Source: Trichoplax sp. H2 (taxonomy: Eukaryota > Placozoa > Uniplacotomia > Trichoplacea). From it: a stretch of DNA of 64,000 nucleotides. Below, one piece after another: positions 22,641 through 35,442 of this stretch. Within the stretch, counting starts at the first letter, position 1. Every line of letters begins with the position of its first letter. Made by a program: the position numbers and the translations under genes. The notes under the pieces are model-generated. The model saw only the letters and a program-made list of their open reading frames with translations. It did not search any database and had not been told where the DNA came from. The DNA is taken from assembly GCA_003344405.1 (NCBI GenBank), contig NOWV01000020.1, forward strand, positions 558,001 to 622,000, written 5' to 3'.

Positions 22641-24217
22641 TAATGACAACAATACATTCACGGACTAGGCGATTACTTGTACAGTGTACAGTACTGGTAT
22701 AAATAATTTTGTTATCGTCCTAGCAGGTTAGTAATATTAAATGTGGACAAGATTGAAAAGTACAGGATACCTAGTGTACAGTAGTGCACTGTATTGTCCA
22801 TGACAGTATTGATACTTTAAATTAATTTCCTTCCATTAGCTACACAATGTCATCAGCGTTGGGTTAATTAATTATAGAATTATCCATAATAGAGGATTGC
22901 CTTTCATTTGCAGATTGGTGTTCAAATGGCTGGCACAGTATAAAACAGTTATTGTAATAGTAAGTATGATATAAAGATTCTAGTCTTCTACATTCCGATA
23001 ATTACGCATAGACGTATTATACTTTGCTACAACACATCATAAGAAATGATTACAAGCCTAGCTCATCTTTTGAACTGCCAATAATGGTGCTAAATAGTTA
23101 GGACAAATATTACCTTGGTACCCATTTTAATTGAGGTTATTGATCAAAGGATTGCTTCATCATTCCTATTGTTGAAATTATGTACAGGTCATACGTCAAA
23201 TAGAATAAACTACATAACGCATAAAAGTTGAAATATCATGAAATACGCTCACAATTTCTCATTCCAAGACAATATAAAGTTGAAAGATTAATGGCGTGAT
23301 GAATAGTCCGTAACTAGTCTATTTTAAAGTGCTTCGTCGAATATCAATGCCAACTTATCTTATTAATGACCGTTATGTATCGCTATTCATTAAGATAACA
23401 ATAAAATGAAAGAACTAAATAATATCACCCTAAGGCTAAGAGAACGCCGATTTTAATGAAATTGTTACATCGCAGACTGATGGCATTATTGGTTAACTTT
23501 ATTTGTTTTTCACCAGGTTATGTAGTCTTTATTACTAGCCTACTGGCTAAAATATTTAGTACCATATACAGAACTTAAATGTAAAAAAAAACTTGCAATA
23601 TTGACGGAAAGTGTTTACAAGTTTACAAGAAATTAGTAGGTTAACTATTTTTTTTTTACCCTAATCAAAGGTTAAAGATAACGTTCGAAATTTCCCATAA
23701 CAAATTCATCAAGTAATTGATAATTCGTTACTACAATATCGATTTTATTGTACTGCATCACCTACGATAATTCGTTATAAATTAACCATGGTATGATTCA
23801 TTATCAGTTATGTACTATTAGTGGCTATATTGAGATTCTGTTAAATATAATCAAACTGTTGTTGTCCTCTCTAATTTCACCAATATACAGTACGTACTGT
23901 ATCAATTTTGAGTTTATATCCATGCTGTATTTTTTTAATTCCATTTTCTAAGTTCATTACATTTTTATACCTACGCGTATTGGTTATCTAGTATTAATAG
24001 AGAACTTTCAGTAATAAAAAGGTTTATATTGTCACTCTTGTGAACTGGAGCTTCTACTTTCATCACTATCGCTCAAATTTATCAAACAAATTTTGAATTT
24101 TTTTCGTAGTTAAAAGGCTAATACGCCATATTATTACTTTGGAAATCTATGTAGCTTTATTTCTTATCCATAACATTGATAGTTCAGGCTCATCAATAAC
24201 TTTGTTTTAACTTTACG
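22641..24217. other. Intergenic, AT-rich
   Basis: Contains short TACAGTAC runs near 22676 and 22775, otherwise AT-rich sequence with no supported exon. It should include the promoter of the GPCR at 24218. Confidence 0.5.
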
Positions 24218-26998
24218 ATGGATACACCAATTGTAATCGGTAGGCCACAGCAAAATGTGACCGTAGACTATCATCTGCAACATAATTTTACATCTACGGT
24301 CGAAACTGTAATAAATGACTGTGCTGATATGTGGTACAGTATAATATTTCTAGTAACATTATTTCTAACATTTCTATTTAATACTATTTGCTTATTTATA
24401 ATTTGGAATATCAATGGATTTAAAAATAATAAGAATCATCTATATGTTCGAGCATTACTAGTGTGCGATGTAGGTGCTGCATTATTTATGGCAGTTTGCC
24501 CCAGCATGTATCTTATTGATTGCAGCTTTGTCAAGTCACAAGGGCTATGTTCTGCTATTGGCTTTATAACTTCTGTATTTAACGGCATGACTGCACTTAT
24601 AGTCGCGTTAATGTGCATTGATCGTTATTTAGCCATAATTAAACCATTTCTGTATCGTAGAATTGTAACGTACAACAAAATTGTAATTTGTATTATTCTA
24701 TGCGCTGTTTGGCTTAGCCTTCACATGGCGATACCTCTATGGGGTTCAGGGAAATTTATAACATACCCTATAGGCAGATATTGCTCATTTGATATATTTG
24801 AGAAGAAACCATACGATCGTGTATTATCTTATTTAGTATTTGGAGAAGGCATTATTATATCCTTCTTAGTCATATTTTGTAGCATTCGTATTATTCGATC
24901 ATTACGAAAGCAACGCAAATCAATTAAAACCATGTCTATCAAGCAAACAAGCAGAGCAAAAGCACGATTAATAACTGGCAATTTCGAAATGTTGACAGCA
25001 TGGATTGCAGTTTGCTTCATCTCATGTTATTTACCATTTGTGGTAAGTGCGGTTGATAAAATTAAACTAATTATATGTGATTATTAATTATAACAATTTA
25101 CTGCTTTTATCTTGTATACGACAGAGTACTCGTGTATTCGTGAGTAAGCAATTCTTCTGTTAACAATTTTATCAGTAGTACAAAAGCGTGAAATTCAATA
25201 ATGGTTGCTTTAAAATTTTACTCTATCAGCGATTTTCGACGATGAGACTTTTACTAATGTGATATATTTTAACCATTTTCTGCGATAGATAGAGGCAACA
25301 GGTGTTTAATACTTTATAATTTAAGAGTATATTTGTAGCCAAGCATATCCTTATATTATGCGTAGAAGCTAATTATAAATATACCAGAGAAATTTTAGAA
25401 TTTAACTACGTGCGACAGCAAAATACTGTTGAGTCACATTTACGAAACATTTATTCATGTAAGCTCCTCTATACCGTATTATCACACCGCATTGATTTAA
25501 CTAAATAAGATTTGAAAGAATAGTTATTCGTGCAATTGATCATGTTAAAGAGCTATCAATGTTTAGAAAGAAATCTTTCGATAATACACACATTACTTTA
25601 AATAGGTATAAGCCTCTTTAATGGAATATTCATTTCGCAATTTCTTTATCGATAATTTTTTTAATTGATATCGCTGAAACGTGTAGAACGTTACATCGCG
25701 ATGGCAACGCCGTAAATCTGGTGAAGGCATTCTATAGAGAAAGAATATAGTTATGTTAGACTAATTCAAATTACTTCCGCTTTGTCACTTAGCTAATTTG
25801 TCTCGTTATATTTATTCGTTTTGCCTAGTTTTTATCCTGATTTGTTCAATTTTGAGGACTTTTGATAATACCTTTATAGTCTTCATTAAAATATTTCAAT
25901 TTGACATTAATGGCAAATTGTTAAATTATTCTTTTCTGTATAGTTATTCCGATTGCTATGCATGATTAATATTGAGCTTCAAGATACCTTTGGCCACTAT
26001 ATCACGGAGAATATTCTGTACTTAAATCCACTACTGAATCCATTTTTATGTGTCACGTATAACAAACGTTACAGAACAAAATTTCATATCATGCTAATGC
26101 AGTGTGGCTTAGTTTGCTGTATAAGCAAAGTAAGACGAAAACTGGAAACAGGTGAGCTTATCTGGAGCTAGTCCAATTATACTCTTCAGTAATATTATAA
26201 TCGCTCATTTTTTAGTCAAACATGCTTAACATACAGACCAAAGTATTGCAGATAAATAGAATTTTACCCTAATTTTTTTAAATATGCATAACTTATATGT
26301 ATCTAAAGGGTTTTTGCATTCTTCTTCTTGCATATTTAGCTATCCAAGTTGATAGAGTCGAAATGGCTCTACCTTCTGCTTTTGATGAGAGAAAAAGTAC
26401 TGTTGTTAGTGCCAATGATACATCCTGTATGGATTTTGAGTCTAGATTTCAGGTTAATACGATGCGAAAATCTTCAACCATTCTTTCAATGGTTGATCTC
26501 CATAACGTCCATTTAGATCGTGAGAGCAATCTTATAAAACTGCAGAAACTTCGTGCGAATAGCAAACTTAGCAGGACTCTTCAAAATCATATACTTAGTC
26601 ATGAACAAAATGATAGCGGTCATGAAAATATTCCAGCCAGCCGTACAAGTCCCACTAATAGTATTACAGATAATGTTTCGGTTACATTTATGATCGATAA
26701 CACTGATAACACCGCTGAAAATACTGATCATTCTGATGATACCGGAATTTATATAAATGATAACATCAATGACATTAATGATGACAAAATCAATTACAAT
26801 GACTTTAACAAAACTGATAATACTAATAAGGCGGAGATTACTATTGCCGTCGATAGATCTGATAAAGTTAGTAATAGTAATTTTAAAATAGTTGATACTA
26901 ATGATGTTGCAAATAATGTAAAGGACACTGGCGAAGATGGAAATAGCAACAGCAATACTAATTTAGATGCGACGGATACGTATTACGCAAGCTTTTGA
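24218..26998 (+). CDS. Class A G protein-coupled receptor with long Asn/Asp-rich tail
   Basis: Seven-TM receptor for an unknown ligand at the plasma membrane. Exons 24218-25042, 25944-26151 and 26340-26998 join in phase, giving about 563 aa. N-glycosylation sites NVT and NFT precede TM1. Canonical positions present: N55 (1.50), D84 (2.50), disulfide Cys111, and an intact D135-R136-Y137 followed by LAIIKPF. TM6 reads AVCFISCYLPFV and TM7 LNPLLNPFLCVTY, an NPxxY variant. The extracellular loop 2 pattern IGRYCSFD recalls prostanoid receptors, but that is only a resemblance. Exon 3 adds about 219 residues of Ser/Thr/Asn/Asp-rich, probably disordered cytoplasmic tail ending TYYASF. Without splicing, exon 2 would stop at 26171 and the 26297-26998 frame would look like a separate secreted protein. 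I prefer the spliced model because GAAACAG|GTGAGC and the pyrimidine-rich TATTTAG| borders match in phase. Confidence 0.85.
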
Positions 26999-27978
26999 GA
27001 GCTTAAATTACTGGATAAAACGATCAAACTAACGTAATCATCGTCTTAATTCTGATTAATGGCTTTTACAGCTATGAATTAATTGGTTTCTCCATCGATC
27101 AGATTCGCTAATAGCTATGTTGGAGATAATATTGGATCTTATCCAAAGATTACATAACTTAATATAATAATAACATGATTATTGCTAAGATAAATACAAA
27201 AGACTCTGTTTATGGCGTATTTTAGAATTAATTATAGTTACTTTATAATTTCAACAGTTACGAATACTATTATACTGTTGAATCAGATGAGCTCAAAATA
27301 AACTTTTCATAATAATAAATTACATTTGACAATGAAAAATTAAAGTGATTCAGTTGTTGCTTGAACTTATGACCGTCACTCGATAAAATAAGAATATGCA
27401 AACTACATGTATTAAAAATCCTACTACGCTGTGAATGACATGCATTATTTATGATACGTATCCATGGATAGAACATCTAAATATCGTGAATTATAATAAA
27501 ATTCATTATCCATGATATTTTATGCAACTAAGGAATAGGTATGCTAAAGAATAGGTTGTTGATTCTACTTAATCTTATTAGTTGTAGTTAAGTCAATATT
27601 GACTATAGCATGAACTTTCCTCCTCACACAACACCAAGTAATATTATACGTCATCTGGTATGCTAATAAAAGAAAGGAATATTGTAAAAAGCTTTCGTAC
27701 TTTGTCTTTGGATCTATTTCGTTATGCATCAGAATCATTTGGTCGAATGTGAGATCATGATATGTCGATGAATATCAAAACATGTTTTCAAATTAACGTA
27801 GATGAAATAAAAGATTTCAATTAGACGCACTCTTTCTTGAAATCATTTTAATAAGCATGTTTAGGAATATTTGCTTAGCAAATTAAGTTGGTGTGAATTA
27901 AAACTAAGCTTTGTATCAGGTCTTATACTTACTATTAATTTGGAAACTAGTTGAGGTTATAGACTTTTATTGGACATC
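26999..27978. other. Intergenic, AT-rich
   Basis: No supported feature between the class A GPCR and the Frizzled-type gene. Presumed 3' UTR and promoter. Confidence 0.45.
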
Positions 27979-30900
27979 ATGGAGTTACGATATCTTAAAC
28001 CTCGAGCAATTTGCTACATTTTTTTACTCCTAATTTTAAGTATGGTCACCTTCCTTCCCACTATTGCCTATCATACACGAAATCCAGTATCAGAATATCA
28101 TTTCTTGTAAGTAAATCGTTATTAGATGATCATTATAATTATTAATTAATTGGTAACTTTAAATTTTCCCTTTGCCTTATCCAATGAAAAACTTCAGTTA
28201 ATCTGATATAATAATGTAATAAGAAGTCATGTAGGTACTTTACGTTCGGAATTTCATCTGTTAGCATGTGATAATGTGCTTAACTGTAATCGATACTCTA
28301 GTTTTGAATTTTAAATCGTAACTATAAAATAGAATCTTTATCAATAATCGTAGTCGAACTAAAAACGATAGCGGACTGGTACTGATAGCATAACTTCAAC
28401 CTTTGGCTTGTAACTTGCCTATTAATTAGTATAAAACTATGCCATTATTCACGTGTGCTGCATCGTTAATGATGCTGGAAAATGAAATTATTTGCTTAAA
28501 AATCATAATCTAGTTACTTTTATACATGATTAGCTAGCAAAATTTTCACGTAAACTGCGTACTTAGGTAATTTAGATATCTGAAAACTGCATTAATGGTT
28601 TTCGTCATCAAATCACAGTAAAGTGCTTTTAAGTCAAACATTTAGAACCTTACAGTTGTTAAATATTGGCTGCTTTTAGTACCGTACTTAGTGTAAATAA
28701 GTGAATACGATAGGAATTATTTGTCTACGACAGCTTAATTAGTTTTTAGAGACATAGTTTTAATATCACAAGTCTCAGAATTAAACTATCTTATTACAAC
28801 GAATGAATTCAGTGGTTTTACCCTATATTTAGATAGTTTTAGCTTCTTATGATCCTAGAAGAAACTATGATATCTGTTAGTATTAATTTCTACCTTTGAT
28901 TCCCTCATAAGTTTTTTAATTTCTTTATTTCTTCATCATTTTTAGTATAAGTTAGTATCCTAACAAAAGTCTGATCATTTAAATTTGATGGGGTCATATC
29001 ATGTGATAGATTAACTTTTAACTTAATAAGTTCAACAGTATTAGACATCAAAATCGTAGTACGTTATACTAACTATTACTTTTATCGAAGCAAACTTTGA
29101 ATTGGTAATTCAATGTTTGCGAGTGTAGTAAGATTCTGATTCGTTAGGTAATATTTCTAGTTATATCATACAGCAAGTAAAGTTACTTTCATGATTTTAT
29201 TACTTTATATGCGATACTGTATTAAGAAAGCTTGAAAATATAATAGCAAAGTGCAGATTGCTGGGTAATAACACAATATAAAACTGCTAAAACACCCTAC
29301 AACAGGTTGCAGTACTTCGACGTCTAGTGCTCCCACCTTATCTGTGTGAGAACATAATTTAATTTGAGAAAGTATCAATGTACGGTTGAACCACAATAGA
29401 AATGTTGACCTTATCTTTCTGTTATTTTGCCAAGCTTTTTTTGCAAGCAGTAAGTAGATAATCTCTAGCAGATAACTATTAACTGAGTGTATTGCATTTC
29501 ATTCCCCTATTATCGTTAGACATTTGAAAATGGTCTAGAATAGCCGTAGATAAGTAAAATTTAATTTTTAATTTTTTAATAAACACTTTATGATAACTTT
29601 ATTTTAATTCTTATAAACTAAGAGGAACTTTTAGCACTAATTATAAATCCTTTATGATATATACCATAAATTATTATTTCCCCTGCGTGATCGCATTACA
29701 TAACGACATTAAAACACCCTAACTTAAACAATTGAATAGATTTAGTATTAATGAAAATAGGTTTGAAAAATAAAGGTTGAATGACAAAAGTATTCTTCTT
29801 TTATTAAAAAACACTAGAGATTTTAATATTCATTAGTAATCATGCAAATAATATCTTAGTTGCATAAAATTACTGAGATAGAGATATATTATTATTACTT
29901 TAAACTCGTTACAAGTCGAACACCCGCGTAGTAAACATCTGAGTTCGAATTAGACAGTTAATCTGGATAAAATATGCTAATAACTAATTTATAGTCTGAT
30001 TCGATTATTGAAATTTTAATAATGTCGGAAAGAATTACTACTTTTGTCTGTAAAAGAGAATTACCAAAGTCGGCTGGAGTTTGTTGTTTAGCATAGTGAT
30101 ACTAGATCAGTCGTTGAATATTACTGCATGATCTGTCAACACGACGTATACTTTCTATCATCTTTCTATCATCTGATCAACAGTACCAATACGTTGATAA
30201 AAAAAATTTTGTCATGCGAGAATTCATTTAAGGATAACGGTAACGGCATATACTGTTGCTTAGAATATAGGATGTAGATAAGATAAAATAAATTTTAATT
30301 TAGTTTGTTGTTATCATGATTATGCGATTACCAATTTTTAGATGTGTTTTGTTACTATTGGAATTTTCGAACTTTGTACTGTACATTTACAACCAATAAA
30401 CTAGGGCTATAAAAATTTGTTTTCCGATAAAAGTTTAAGTAATCATTTTATGCGCGATTAGTTAGCTTCTTAAAAAAGTTTTGAAATCTTGGAATTGAAG
30501 TAATTGCTACGTTCTAGCTCGAAAGAATAAGTATTTAGATTCCTACATATTACAGTGGACAAGCAGAGAAAACTTAATATTCGTACATAGTACGGTACAC
30601 TTCGGTTCGATAGGTTGTAAGGGGTTAAACTGGCTACATAAATTTAAATGCTTGCTTTACTTTAGAAATAATCAGACAATCGCACTTCTACTAAAGATAG
30701 TAACTAGAATGAAATAGCTGTATTCACTTTCGTACCACAGTGCAACGATTTTAAAATGAAATCTGATTTGCAGGAGGTTACAGCGATTTTCGGTGGGAAA
30801 TGTTTCATTTAAAGTGGGGTAAATTATCGTTTTTTTCGTTATAATGATGGCCACAATGAGAATTACTATGATATGATTATGTTCTGAAATGGCCTATCAG

Positions 30901-33438
30901 CAACAGCAAATTGCTTATTGATTTTACTGACTGCCTGCTGATGACTTTTATTAGCTTCGAATATAATACAGAATTGGTTAACACTGTTTCATTTATTGAT
31001 GATTAATTTCAAAAAAGTAAAGAGATGGAAATTAATATAGTAAAGATCTCTATAATTGCGCTAGCATACGCAAAGTGATACAATATTATATTTGTAGATA
31101 TATACCAGTACAAGTGTATATGCACACTTATAAAGCTCTTATAAATAAATAATTAAACGATATTAGAAGGAGTAAGCATTTTCTTCATTAGATCTTGCAA
31201 CAAATGATTGACTGGTTTGCTAAAGTATCTATTATATGGTTAATAATGCTATTTTACAGAGTTTTTCTTCTCTATGTAGCTGATTACCGGCCGTGATTTC
31301 TTGTTTAATTTTTTTAAACACTATATTCGTATAATGCTCAAATTCTGGGCTAGAAAGGACCTGTAAATAGTTATGATAATGATCTGATAACGCTAATCGA
31401 AATTTTCGATTACTTCTTTTCAGAAATTTGACGCTATTGAATTTATCACAAGTGGATCATGCAGTAATACTTGAAATTAATCAAACTTATGCTGGAAGAC
31501 CTGAGTTGCAATCCTACTTATTACATTTACTGCAGTCAATCCCTGTACTTACGCCTAATGTCGGTAAGTCCCAATATCATCAATTCGTTTCGAACGATAT
31601 ACAGTACTCTGCGAATTTCATTCTTTCTTTATTGTCACTATGATTGTCATCAAATTAGGTCATAACCAATGATGTTATGTGCTTTGAAATGCTTGTCGCT
31701 GATCCTTTCTGTAACATAAATTTATTAGATACCAGTGCTAAGTGCCAACATCCTTTGCAACTTGATAATAAAACGAATACGTGTCAAGCTCAGTGCGATT
31801 GGCCTTGGACTTGGGATCGTTTTACTTATCCATCAGAAGCAGCGGCTATTGCTGTTTTAGTTACGAGTATTATTGGCATTGTCTCTATGATTTTTGTTAT
31901 TAGCACATGGCTCTGTTCGAAATCACTGTAAGTATAGTGATAATTTCGTTGTGGCTCAAATTATGACATAAAAAACACTTAATGTTTTCTTGGATTTTAT
32001 TTGATAGGCTTAAATTTCCTCACTCTATTCCGTTATTTATGATGTTATCGGTGACATCTTATAGTAAGTATACTATTCTGGTAATTTCATAACTACGGTA
32101 TTTTAGAAGTTATGATAACTTTTGATGTTGGTTAAATGCAGACGGACTAAAATGGGATTTTAAAATATCTGTTGTTATGATTTGATTTTAGCAATCGTCA
32201 GTTCTTTACCGGCTGTCCTTGGTTACAGAGAATCTTTCTGTGCAAGTCAATATTTAAATTTATATGGAACTGACCAAGTAACAGCATTTTGTCAAGCTCA
32301 AGGTAATGTAATTTTTAAGTTCATAGCATATTGTAATAGGATTGTACAAATGAAACAATTTAATGCGAGTTAAATTAGTACGTCCTACGTAGTCATTTGA
32401 TGGATTTATTGCTTTGCTACCCTTGTTTAATGAGGTATCATTCGATCGCTACATATGTAGCTTATACCCGAACATTGTTTAAATTTTTTTCAATTTATTT
32501 CTAATGATAGGTGCTCTACTTCATTATCTAACAATCTCATTGGCAATTTGGTGGTTGTTTTATGTTGGCAATATGTATTTTATCGTTGTTCGCGGCAATA
32601 ATTCTATCTTAAACTCTCAAAATACTTTGATCATTACACAAGTTTGTGAGAGTTTTGTTGCATGGGGTATTCCAGGAATTTTGGTTGCTGTTGTTTTTGC
32701 GACACCTACTTCATATAAGCACAATGCAGCATTTAGCTTAGCTTGCTTTCCAGCCACGGTGAATTATTTCTATTACGCTTATTCACTTCCGTGCCAAATT
32801 TGTCTACTTGTTGGTCAGGTTATGCTTTGTGAAATAGTTCGATTTCTATATGAGGTAATGATAGAATTGCATAAGTAATATCAATTTCATAATTTAAGAT
32901 TACCGTCAATTTTATGATACTACTACTGTGAGCATGCATAAAAAATTCTGACGATCTTTATTTTTTAAATTGCTTATAGCTACGTCGCTACACTAAAAAG
33001 ACCAATGTATCTAGACCTTCAGGTGAAGAAGATACCTTGAAGTTGATACAATATCGTTTTGTCGCGCTAGCCTTTTGTTACTTGATAATCGTGACCACTT
33101 TTATGGTTATGACGACTATAACCATTCAAACTGCAGACGATTACGTAAAGATGGTCAAAATATACTTTCAGTGTTTAAGGTTAACAACCTGTGAACAGTG
33201 CCGTGATTTTTTACCAATTAGCAGATTTAGTCAGCGATCTCTGGGTATTTTAATTGGTATATCAAGTGGCGCGTTATGCTTGACTAATTTGATCTTTCTA
33301 ATACCAAGTAAAGAAACTAGAAAAGTCTGGCGTCGATGGTTTCGTCGAATTACATGTTCGAGTCATGCCCAGGTGGAACCGCGCGAAAGGTCAGCGTATC
33401 AAAATCCACTGTTAATTTATGACAGTAAAGTTGTATAG
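27979..33438 (+). CDS. Frizzled/Smoothened-type seven-TM receptor, no CRD found
   Basis: Class F receptor. Exons: 27979-28106 (signal peptide, core LLLILSMVTFLPTIAY), 31424 to 31559 or 31563, 31659-31927, 32008-32063, 32192-32302, 32511-32854, 32980-33438; about 500 aa. After a short ectodomain with a Cys-bearing juxtamembrane linker (NTCQAQCDWPW), TM1 reads AIAVLVTSIIGIVSMIF. TM3 follows the class F pattern: CQAQGALLHYLTISLAIWW. TM6 begins after KLIQYRFVALAFCY, and TM7 (LGILIGISSGALCLTNLIF) is followed by SKETRKVWRRW. The last lines up with the Frizzled KTxxxW Dishevelled-binding motif but with Thr replaced by Glu. The ~3.3-kb first intron could hide exons, yet I saw no ten-Cys CRD in it. 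The exon 2 to 3 join is ambiguous because phase favours a weak AAT|GTCGGT donor. Confidence 0.85.
28107..31423 (+). other. Long first intron of the Frizzled-type gene
   Basis: 3.3 kb of AT-rich DNA without a convincing exon on either strand. Much longer than the other introns in the window, so it may hold regulatory elements or an undetected extracellular-domain exon. Confidence 0.5.
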
Positions 33439-33699
33439 GGATCGAATGGCCAAAGATACTGTATATTGTCGTGTATATGCATGTTATTTACACATTATCT
33501 CATGAATGTATCATATTAATGGAGATATTTATCGCAAATACTCCGGTATATTTCCATATAAATTGACCACAACTTGTAAAAGTTCATTGCACAAACTTGC
33601 ACTATATTGTACTGTATTCTAGGATAATCATGGGAGTTATGTTTAAAATAATGAAGTATGTTAAAAGCTAGGTCATACTTTGCATGTTACATACGAAAA

Positions 33700-33816
33700 A
33701 TGCTGCTTTTGGCATTGATTACAATTTTAATTATTACCTGTCTGTCATACGCGTATATAGTAGTACTTATGTCAAATGATGGACCGATTGGACTGGATAA
33801 TTTATTTTTATTTGAT
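33700..33816 (+). CDS. Possible first exon with a membrane anchor, unrecognised
   Basis: ATG followed by 39 open codons beginning MLLLALITILIITCLSYAYI, a hydrophobic segment of signal-anchor length, then a GAT|GTGAGT donor in phase 0. It lies about 260 bp after the Frizzled-type stop codon. No partner exon was found downstream; the tandem repeat begins 200 bp later. It could be a chance frame. Confidence 0.25.
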
Positions 33817-34015
33817 GTGAGTTAAGCCATCGTTGAAGCTGTATCACCACTTCACCCAATTATGAAATGATTTTATATATTGTATGATAATTATTCGGTC
33901 TCCAATAGCTTGAGCAATGAAGTATTTATAATGAATGATTGCAGCTGTTTTATGCCAATTAGAATAATGTATTTTGTTGTTAGCTCGGTTTACAGCATGA
34001 TATTCGATGTGCTCA

Positions 34016-34830
34016 CTTCGTACAAGTACAGTATAGGGATGACGCAATTAAAAGCGAACTTTCTAGGACAAATGTTAAAATTGATTGAACAGGCGTTTTT
34101 ACTATCGATGATTGTAATCTACGGACGCCAAACTAGCCTGTAAGCTGGCGGAATCGAGTGGCATTCTTACTTAAGAGAAAGTATGCATCTTCCATCATGA
34201 CATGCTCGACTGCTATCTATTTCAAAGCATTGCTTTATAGCATTAGAATTGGTCGAGGTACGTTATGAAAACCTAGTTAAAGGCTAACTGTCTAGGACAA
34301 GCGTTAAAATTAATTGAACGGGCGTTTTTACTATCGATGATTGTAATCTACTGACGCCAGACTAGCCTGTAAGCTGGCTAAATCGAGTAGCCATTCTTAG
34401 TTAAGAGAAAATATGCATCTTCCATCATGACATACTCGGCTGCTATCCATTTCAAAGCATTGCTTTATTGCATTAGAATTAGTAGAGATACGTTATGAAA
34501 ACCTAGGGCAATTTTTTGTGCTATGACAAATGTGTTCACTTCGTACAAGTACAGTATAGGGATGAGGCAATTAAAGGCTAAGTGTCTAGGACAAGTGTCA
34601 AAATTGATTAAACAGGCTTTTTACTATCGATGATTGTAATCTACTGACGCCAGACTAGCCTGTAAGCTAGCTAAATCGAGTTGCCATTCTTAGTTAAGAG
34701 AAAATATATATCTTCCATCATGACATACTCGGCTGCTATCCATTTCAAGCATTAGTTTATTGCATTAGAATTGGTAGAGGTAACATTATAAAAACCTAGG
34801 GCAATTTTTGGTGCTATGATAAATTTAATC
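34016..34830. repeat. Three diverged tandem units of about 230-290 bp
   Basis: Units begin near 34016, 34275 and 34537. Shared blocks include CTTCGTACAAGTACAGTATA (units 1 and 3), GTCTAGGACAAG, ACTATCGATGATTGTAATCT, CTAGCCTGTAAGCT, TTCCATCATGACAT and TTATGAAAACCTAG. Unit 2 lacks the first block. Stops and indels differ between units, so the open frame at 33880-34143 is not a gene. Confidence 0.88.
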
Positions 34831-35094
34831 GGAGTAAAGAATTGACCGTGCTTCATTCACTGGATAACAGAATAACAGTGTACTCATGATGGAGAATCAA
34901 TCAGACAGTTTTGTTTTATACCATTGACAGCTGCTCAGAATGCATCAAGTTCAAAAATAGACATCACCCTTGAATCATTGCATACCGGGTTTTTAATTAA
35001 TTAATTCATTTAACCTCCATTTTCCCGTCAAGGATGACGAGTGAGATACTATATTGGTATGTCGATCGGAATACGACCCGATCCATTGGCTTAA

Positions 35095-35115
35095 TAGTGT
35101 ACAGTACAGTATACT
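35095..35115. repeat. Small TACAGTACAGTATACT cluster
   Basis: A single short run of the palindromic word family, almost the only one to the right of 24 kb. Confidence 0.6.
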
Positions 35116-35442
35116 CATGATTTCATCGAATGACAGCAGCTATGGATGAACGTCCAGTAAATGTCCGTCCAAGAGTCGATTACAGCACGGCGTGTGTGTA
35201 CTGAACGGCGCTACAGTCTAATCGTGACTTGAAATAATATGGAGCAAGGCCTAACTAGCAGGGGATTGGTTATTGGGTGATTGGTGGTAGTTGTACAGTG
35301 CTTTTGTACTAAATTTGGGGGGGTTATTTGACCGGGGGTTACACAACTAACTGGTTACAGTAACTGGTCAACGTACGTCATCAAGCGACTCAGCTGCTTC
35401 GTGGTTCGGTGCATTGAAGTAACGAAACCATTTGAAATTAAA

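Larger units (their letters stand above)
33439..35442. other. Intergenic region between Frizzled-type gene and EXOSC4
   Basis: Contains one possible short exon (33700-33816), a tandem repeat (34016-34830) and a small palindromic cluster near 35098. Otherwise no supported feature. Confidence 0.5.

Noticed and set aside
26297-26998. Independent secreted protein with signal peptide
   Set aside because: The leader coincides with a polypyrimidine tract and acceptor whose phase fits the upstream GPCR exon, so the C-terminal tail model explains more.
33880-34143. 87-aa open frame on the plus strand
   Set aside because: It overlaps the first unit of a tandem repeat, and the equivalent frame is broken in the other units.
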